Part shown: positions 48,001-57,000 of the stretch, in pieces
How the letters are laid out: the number at the start of each line of letters is the position of its first letter
Position numbering within the stretch: the first letter of the stretch is position 1
Source: Diospyros lotus
Taxonomy: Eukaryota > Streptophyta > Magnoliopsida > Ericales > Ebenaceae
NCBI RefSeq assembly: GCF_014633365.1
Contig: NC_068340.1
Location: forward strand, 40,076,328-40,140,327
DNA: 64,000 nucleotides
Reading direction: 5' to 3'
The notes under the pieces: generated by a model
Told to the model about the DNA's origin: nothing
Seen by the model: only the letters and a program-made list of their open reading frames with translations
Databases searched by the model: none
Translations under genes and position numbers: made by a program

Positions 48001-51000
48001 AGGGATTGTAATCAAGTTTTTCTCAATACAAATTTTAGCAACCTATTTGGGTTTTCTTAGCAAAATAGTATTCTTTTTGCGTCTTCTTCAAAGCCAAGGT
48101 TCGGCCATTGAAGTTTGTTCTTTCAAGAATTTATTTTAGTGTGTTTTTTTCACACTCGTGCTACACGCTACGTCAAATGGTATCAAAGCGGTTCATCAAC
48201 CAATCAGATGGCCAATCTTGAAAGTAACGGTAGCAACCAACCTCGTTATGGTGATCAGAGGTTGTCCGTAGTTTGGAGAGCAATCAAAAAATAACGGGAC
48301 GTAACTCGTACCATCCAGCAACGATTGGAGCAAATCAGCAATCAATTGGGCACCTTAGTACGAGTTGATGATGACAGGAACCTAAATAACAGAGTGAATC
48401 AAGCCGAGGCGAGAACATCGCCCATTAATCATGTCCTTGTTAATCCTAGAAGACTAGTGATTGAAGATAGCGATGAAGAGGATGATTTTGGTTGAGTAAT
48501 AGCTAACCCTAATGTTAGAGGGGTTAGGAGGAATGCGCATCAACACAACCATTAGAGCAACGATGAGTATAAACTAAAAGTTGACATTCTAAGTTTGTTT
48601 TCCCTCAACACACTCAACACATCCCGAATATGCCCCACATGCTATTTGGGAAGATTTGTCTATGGACTTCGTGTTAGGCCTACCGCAAACCCAACGAGAT
48701 ATGGATTCTGTTTTTGTAGTGGCTGACAGGTTTTCCAAGATGGCACACTTTCTTCTATGCAAGAAGACAACAGATGCAGTAGCTACAGCCAAACTGTTTT
48801 TCAAGGAGATTGTTCGACTACGTGAAGTCCCTAAAACTATTACTTTTGATCATGATACAAGGTTCTTGAGTCACTTCTGGATTACCTTGTGGAGGATGTT
48901 CGATTCATCTTTGAATTTTAGCAGCACAGCATATCCCCAGACTGATGGACAGGCAAAGGTGGTGAATCGTACCTCGGGAAATCTGATTCATAATGTTTGC
49001 AAAGACAAGCCAAGACAATGGGACCTAATCATCGCTCAAGCGGAATTTGCCTACAACAACGTCATGCATAGCTCAACAGGAAGATCACCATTTTCCATCA
49101 TATACATGAAAGTTCCTAATCATGCATTGGATTTGGTAAAATTGCCAAAGGTACTAGGTTTTAATGTTGCAGCTAGTGACTTAGCTGAGCACGTTCAAGC
49201 AGTTCAGGAAGATGTCAAGCAAAAGTTGCACAAGGCAAATAAGAAGTACAAGGGACCAGTTGACAAGCATAGGAAGCACACGGTATTTGAGGTTGGAGAT
49301 GAAATCATGATATTCTTGAAGAATGAACGGATTCCAGTAGGACAGCAGAACAAGCTCAAGCTAAAGAAGTATGGTCCTTACAAGATTACAAAGAAGATCA
49401 ATGATAATGCTTATGTTGTGAATTTGCCTAATCATATGGGTATTTCCAAAATATTCAATGTTGTTGATCTTTCTTTATATTTTCCAGATGTTGAGTTGTC
49501 ATACCCAGATCATAATTCGAGAACGAATTCTTCTCAAGTAGAGGTGAATAATGCGGTCACCGATCAAGACCCGGCCCAAAGCCGACCCGACCATGCTGGA
49601 ACAATATTTTAATACTTCTTAAGTTTTAGAATTCTACTTGATTTAGGATTCTATTTCATGTTTCTACTTGATTTAGGATTCTATTTCATGTTTGATTAGG
49701 GTTTTTATTTTTATTAGGACTCTAGTTGACTTTTACTTAGGATTTATTTTTATTAGGATTCTAGTTGGATTTTAATTATAAATATTAGATGGATTTGGAT
49801 TAGCCAAATACTATAAATATACCTAAAAGTTAGGGGTTGTAATCAAGTTTTTTTCAATACAAATTTCAGCAACCTATTTGGGTTTTCTTAGCAAAACAGT
49901 CTTGTTTTTGCGTCTTTTTGAAAACCAATCTTCGTCCATTGAAGTTTGTTCTTTCAAGGATTTATTTTGGTGTGTTTTCTTCACACTCGCGCTACACACT
50001 GCGTCACTTTAACCTGGTAGATTCAATAGTCTCACCTGAAATTTTCACGACATATAAAAAATAATGCCATGGTGCAATGAGTGCAGTAAACCCTTGCCTT
50101 TGTTATGCTATACTGAGAAGATCATGGCACTCCCACCACTAAAACTCATCCAACTGCCAACTTCAAGATCCAGTAAATCACCACAGTATAAGCAGGTATC
50201 ATTATCAACTCTTTAATCTCCTCATTCCCAAGTTCCATCCAGAACATAAAAGAAAAAGGTCCCTATAATCTGAAGAGATGTCAGACTTGGTGGCATATGA
50301 ACCTCCAGTTATTTCAGCATGGAACCAGTGGCAGTAATCTCAACCAACACCATATCTGGCAACACTTCTATGCATGCTCTCATTCAGCTTTATGTTGCTA
50401 ATTTAAGTCATTGAAGATAGAAAATAATTCCTACAGCAAAAGCACCCAGCATTCAAAGGTCTTTCCCCCTTAATTTAAAGATAGAAACCTATTCAAGGAG
50501 ATGCGGAGCCTAATGTCCTTTTCTTGCTCTGTTCAAGGGGTAGTAATTTTGGTTCACACTAGAACACTGCTACATCATTAGACCATTTTGCTGAATTAAC
50601 AGGAAATCGCCAATTCTTTCTTGAGTCCATTACACAGCACCAACAGTGACAAAGCTTTGGTTAGATAACAGGAAGGAAGCCATTTAGATGTCACTGCATA
50701 TTCTCTTACCCAGCACATCCCAGTTGGGACATTCTTCTAGGAACTTAATTGACAGAAAATCTAAACCAAGGACGTGCCACCACATTCATCCTCGAAGACA
50801 TCTGATAACTTTGGATATGATACCAGAGCATAATATAATTAACCTATTAGAAGACATATGTTCTAGAAATCTTTTAGTCGCCACAAGAATGAGAATATCA
50901 CAAAACATTTCAGAACATAAAGTGAACATTAGGAGAGAAAGTAGTATCAACAAAAATAACAAACCAACCTTTGCTATGCCCTCAATTTGATCTAACAGGG

Positions 51001-54000
51001 AGATAATGTGACGCAATGTAACAGACCGGTACCAGAACTGATGTAATTGTTTGTTACGGGCACCGAGAAGCTTCTTTGCCTCAGCCAAATCAACCTTTAG
51101 GACAGCAATACTTTCAGTAGACTCACTAAACAAACGCAAAATCTGGAGAAAAAGAGAAAAAAAAAAATCATTATAAATCAAAAGGTAAAGGTAAGCTAAT
51201 CAGTACAATCTCAAAGCCCCAAAGAAGAGAGAGAGGAAATAAAGCAAAAAACGAAGACCAATAAGGAAGACAAAGGCATACAATCACTCAATGAAGTCCT
51301 AGTCATGCAAAGAAAAAAATCACCCCCTCCCCCCTCTGGAGATCTAAACACTGTTGATAATGTTATGTTGTTTCCCAAAAATATGAATCTGCAAAGCACA
51401 ACTTTACTGATTGATGCAACTAATGAAACTATAAAAGGGGAAGGGGATAAGGTTTTTAAAACCTGTAGGACGAGATTAGAAGATTCAAAGTTAAAAAGGG
51501 AGCATGATAGATGGATAGAGGCTGAGGATAAAGGAAGTAGCACACGTTGAAATTTAAATCAGATAGATAATTCTAAAGTTTAAAATTTTGTTCAAGTTTT
51601 AAAGTTTGATCTGTTTCCTAATTTTTAGGCAATAATTCTCCCTAGTTTCTAGGGGATAAATGACCTAAATTTTCTCCTATTTTGTAGGAGAAAAAGTAGG
51701 ATGTAACCTGTATATATGTACCACATGTATTCAATAGAAATTAATCAAGCTTTCAAAGTTTTTTAAGCTTGTTTCATGGTATCAGAGCCTTGTTTTGATC
51801 ATAAACAGCATTGAAGTATTGGCTGTTTCGATCATTGCCGAAACCTAACAAAATCCAACCCTAACCGAAGCCTCAACCACAAGCTCTCCGAGCACCCTTC
51901 CTCCTCCTCCTCCTCCTCCTCCTCCTTATCCACCAGATTTTTCCACAATTCCTATTGATAATCACCCTCTACAAATTACTAAACACAAGTTAAATGAGAG
52001 TAATTTTAGAGAGTGGTTTCAATCGGTGATACTGATGATTAAAGGAAAAGGCAAAGCAAGGTATCTAACCGATTCCGTCCCCACTCCACCAACAACTGCA
52101 GCCACTTATGGCATTTGGAAGGCGAAAAACTCAACTATCATGGCATGGCGGATAAATTATATGGAGCCAAGAATTCGCATAACATACCTGGTTTACAAGA
52201 CAACAAAGGAGATATGGGATTCAGTCCAAGAGATGTACTCGGACTTGGAAAACTCCTCTCAATGTTTTGTACTCAAGTCAGCCATTAGAACAACCAAACA
52301 AGGTTCTTTTGTCTCTCCTATTGACTCTAAGCCTGAGATGACAGTTTCTATCCCTCATCAGCCTCCACATTCAGAAGCCAACAGCCCTCTACTCGTCTAT
52401 TCCAGACAACCTAAAGGCCATCAAGAACCTCAGCACAGTCAAACATCACTTTTAGAGGCTAGTCCATCAGAGGATAACATTGTTGTTCACAGCATTGACA
52501 GCAATACTACAAGGGGAGACAGTACTAACAACAATACTACAAGGGGGGATGATTTGGATTGGGTTGTTCCTATAGCTCAACAAAAAGGGGTAAGATCATG
52601 TGTCAAGTACCATATTTCTATCCATTTGACTTATACAAAATTGTCTCCTCAATTCAGAGGATTTGTTGCAAAAATTGACAGCATTGAAATTCCAAAAAAT
52701 ATTCAAAGTGCTATGAATGATTCTAAGTGGAAGGTTGTTCTTATGGAAGAAATGGCTGCCCCAGTTGGAAATGATACTTGGGATACTATGAAACTGCCTC
52801 CAAACAAGAAGGTAGTTGGTTGTAAGTGGGTATTTACTGTGAAACATAATGTAAATGGGAGTGTTAAAAGATATAAAGCTAGATTGGTGGCCCAAAGGTT
52901 TACAGAAACCTATGGGATTGACTATGAGGAGACTTTTGCTCCTGTTGCTAAGCTTAATTCTATTCGGGTATTACTCTCTATTGTTGTTAATTTAGAGTGG
53001 CCCCTATTCCAATTTGACCTTAAAAATGCCTTCCTCAATGGTGATTTGGATGAAGAAATATATATGAAGATCCCCCCAGGGTTTGAGCATGAAGTTGGCA
53101 GTGGAAATGTTTGTAAACTAAAAAGGTCTCTATATGGATTAAAGCAGTCCTCAAGGGCTTGGTTCAAGAAATTCGGCATAACCCTAAACTGATTAGGGTA
53201 TAAACAAGGACAAGCAAACCATACCTTGTTTATAAAACCCACAGCAAATGGAAAGAAATCTATACTAATTGTCTATGTTGTTAATATTATTGTGACAAGG
53301 GATGATTTGCAGGAAATTGAAAACTTAAAGAAGCAATTAAGGGCTGAATTTGAAGTTAAAGATCTAGGAATCGTGAGATATTTCTTAGGAATGGAGGTGG
53401 CTCGGAGCAAAGAAGACCAATTCATTTCACAAAGGAAATATACATTTGATCTGCTGAAAGATACATGAATGTTAGCATGCAGACCTGAAAGGACTCTCTT
53501 AGAAAAAGGCTGAAAATTTGAAGAAAAAGATGATGATACTCCTGTAGAAAAAGAAAGGTACAAAAGGTTGGTTGGGAGGTTGATTTATTTGTCACTTATT
53601 AGGCTAGACATAACCTATGGAGTAAGTGTAATTAATCAGTATATGCATTCTCCTACTCAAAGGCATATGAATGTTGTGTTTCATGTTCTAAGATATCTCA
53701 AATGGACACTTGGGAAATGATTAATGTTCCAAAAAAACTAAGGAAAGGGGAATTGAAAGCTTTGTTGATGCAGATTAGGCAGGGCATCATGAGGACAACT
53801 GGTTAACTTCTGGTTATTATACCAAGGTATGAGGAAATGTGGTTATATGGAGAAATAAGAAGCAATCAGTGGTTGCTCACAGCAGTACTGAAGCAAAATT
53901 CCAAGCCATAGCTCAAGGAATTTGTGAGGTGATCTAGTTAGAGAGGCTAATGGAAAACCTGATACATTTATCTCAACCAACAAAGGTACACAGTGATTGC

Positions 54001-57000
54001 AAATCAGCTATCAGTATTGTGAAAAATCCGGTCCAGCATGATCGGATGAAGCATGTGAGAATAGATCGAAGTTTCATAAAGAGGGAGATTAAGAATGAGA
54101 GATTAGTTTGGCCTATATTCCCACGACTGATCAAGTAGTTGATGTGTTCACAAAAGTTGTGACAAGACCAGGGTTTGAATCATTAATTGGCAAGTTGAGA
54201 ATGACTTGTATCTTTTCCAGCTTGAAGGGGAGTGTTGGACGAGATTAGAAGATTCAAAGTTAAAATGGGAGCATGATAGATGGATAGAGGTTGAGGATAA
54301 AGGAAGCAACACACGTTGAAGTTTAAATCAGATAGATAATTCTAAAGTTTAAAGTTTTGTTCAAGTTTTTTAGTTTGATCTGTTTCCTAATTTTTAGGAG
54401 ATAATTCTCCCTAGTTTCTAGGGGATAAATGACCTAATTTTCTCCTACTTTATAGGAGAAAAAGTAGGATGTAACCTGTATATATGCACCACATGTATTC
54501 AATAGAAATTAATCAAGCTTTCAAGGTTTTTTAAGCTTATTTCAAAACCAAATCGTATATCGAAACAAACAACCTAAATGTTACACCAGTGACTTCGAAT
54601 TATATAACCTGCAGCGTATTCTCCAGAACACCCCCCCCCCCACCCAAAAAAACAAAACAATTTTTTTGGGGTCAAGTCTAAAATTTGCACCATTTTAATC
54701 TGAGAATTGAATCAATCTGTATGACTGCACTTTCCGTATCCATGGCAACCACTCAAATTCAAAACTAATGGATGGACCACAAGAAATAGTTCAGAAGGTA
54801 ACAAATAATAACAAGAAGAACAAGAACTTAAGAAACAGAGAATACATACGGACATACATATATAATTATATTTATAAATGACAAACCAATTCCAGGAATA
54901 AGGCCATCTGAACAGGATTGTGTATGGTAAAAATGAAACCATACCGAAAATGCATTTTTAAGTTAAAAAAAAAATACAACTAAATCATACAAAAGCCCTG
55001 ATTCAAAATTTTATCACAGGTCAAATAAGAAGATAGGAAAGGCAAAAGCGATCCAAACGATATTTGTTCTTTGCTTTCATTTCATGCACAAAGAAATTTA
55101 TATGCATCAACAAAGCAAGAATATTAAAGCAGTCTGGTCACGAGCTGCACCAAAACTCTATGTCCACCCCCTCTTTGGGGCACATTCAATAAATTTGTTT
55201 CTTATAAAAAAATACTAATAAAATAAATTGTCTGCTAGCCATTATCCCTATTAGTCAAGCAAAAGTGATAAAAGATATCAGTGTCCAGCATTCTGAGGTT
55301 AATATGCATATAGATAGTACCTTTCCAGCCACAGTTTGTCAATTGCATCTAAATCAGAACGATGTCAATAGAACTCATGCCATTGATCCACCATTGCTTG
55401 CAGTCATCTTGAAGCTTTGAATTTGCTAAGTACTTAATTGTTTCTACATGTTTTTTGCCACAAATCAAGATAAATCATGACTGCTTAATTACTTCCCAAA
55501 TGGTTTTTAAAAAACAATTATTTTCCAAATTGAGAACGAATCAAAGAGAATAAACCATAAAGTTAAAACTTAACCATCCCTTAAAACATATAGCCAGTGC
55601 TGAAATAACAAATGAAAGAAATGGAACTTTCAGGACACTTTAAGATGTAAGGATTATAATTGTACAAAATGTTAAATAAATTTAAATAGAATGAGTTAGA
55701 AAGTCAAAATATATAATATATGAAAAAAAATAAGACATAAGCAGCAACCTTGGTCATTAGGTAAAAAAATATGTACATAAACAATAAACCAATTCAAAGC
55801 ACAAAAATTGCAAGGCCACTCCAAAAAAGCTTCAAAACAGTAAACTGAGGTCATCTATGTACTCTCAAGTAACTTACTTCTTCCCAGATAGTGAAACGGC
55901 TTCTTAAACCACTTCTTCAGAATGTAATCAATAAATTTTTAAGATCTTACCACTAAATATCAACAGCTCACCAGAAGGGGGAAAAAAACACACCCAACAA
56001 CAAAACTTTCAGGTTTGAAAACTCAACTGAATGTGTTTTCTTCAGGAGTTCAACTCTATCAAGTAACATAGCAAGTACTGCCAAGAACAAATATTAAGTC
56101 AGAAGAATACAATTATAACTTCCCAAAGACTGACCCTCTAAACAGGACTGCCCTTAGTAACCAACTAGATTAGCAAACTTAAGTGAGAAACAGCACTTAA
56201 AATCAAATCCAAGCAAGTCCCACAATTTTTCCAAATTATGTCATAATTGAACTGAAACTTAGTGGTATTTTTGTAAAATAATTCATAATTGTATATTTCG
56301 GTCAATTCAGTTTATTTGGTTAAAAAAGGAAACACTAGTGTTAAAATCAAACCTCAAACCACAAATTGATTTTTTTTTTGGTAATCCAAAAGCAAACCAA
56401 ATTAGTAAAACACCAAATGGTTCGGTTCGAAAATTCAGTTTTAACTTAATGTGCTCACTCCCTATAAATGGGGATGGAGGAAGGATTACCTGGTCCATTG
56501 CCATTCGTAGTTTCATGAATCCAAAAGTCATCTTCAGTTAACACATTAGTGAGAGGATCCATGGTGCTACAACTGATTTTCAAAGCCAACCTAAGACCAC
56601 TAAGAAGTGGTGCACCATAGGAAAGTGTTTGAGACTAACTTGAATTAGATTAAGATACGGGATTTCAGATTTCTAGACTAGCGAGGTCACCAAGACTTAA
56701 AGGAGGGGAGTTTATAATGATCCAATCCCACATTATAGTCTACAAGTGAGGTCTTAGGTATATTCCTCGTGCCATGAACCCAAAAGTCATCTTCAACTAG
56801 CACTTTTGGGCGAGGGCCCTGTATGTTACACCCAAGTGACCCAACCCACCAATTGCCTTAGGAAGATAGACTGCATCCCAACCTTAAAATGTAGTATTTT
56901 TTCAACTCATCTCCAAGACCAGTCCGAAGGAATCTTTTCCACTTTCTCCAATTTAATTGCCAAAAATGTGGGGATGGTAAACAATGATATACTATAGGTG

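Larger units (their letters stand above)
47232..50006 (+). mobile_element. Ty3/gypsy element B3, internally deleted
   Basis: Opposite in strand to SEC8, in intron 3. LTRs are 47232-48175 (enlarged by a MITE at 47474-47968) and 49549-50006. The possible target duplication is imperfect (cttaa before, cttta after). The primer-binding site at 48178-48192 is mutated (tggtatcaaagcggt). The internal part keeps the gag N-terminus, then jumps near 48590 straight into the integrase core and tail. RT, RNase H and protease are missing. The 3' LTR begins TAATG where siblings have TGATG. Confidence 0.9.
51464..54544 (+). mobile_element. Ty1/copia LTR retrotransposon (element C), internally deleted
   Basis: Opposite in strand to SEC8, in intron 2. 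Perfect 5-bp duplication aaacc (51459-51463 and 54545-54549). LTRs 51464-51776 and 54233-54544 differ at about 16 positions plus one indel. Met-tRNA primer-binding site at 51777-51789; purine tract ends at 54232. The coding part has a copia gag N-terminus joined to reverse transcriptase and RNase H, the copia order (RT last), but protease and integrase are missing. Several stops are present, so it is non-autonomous and old. Confidence 0.94.
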
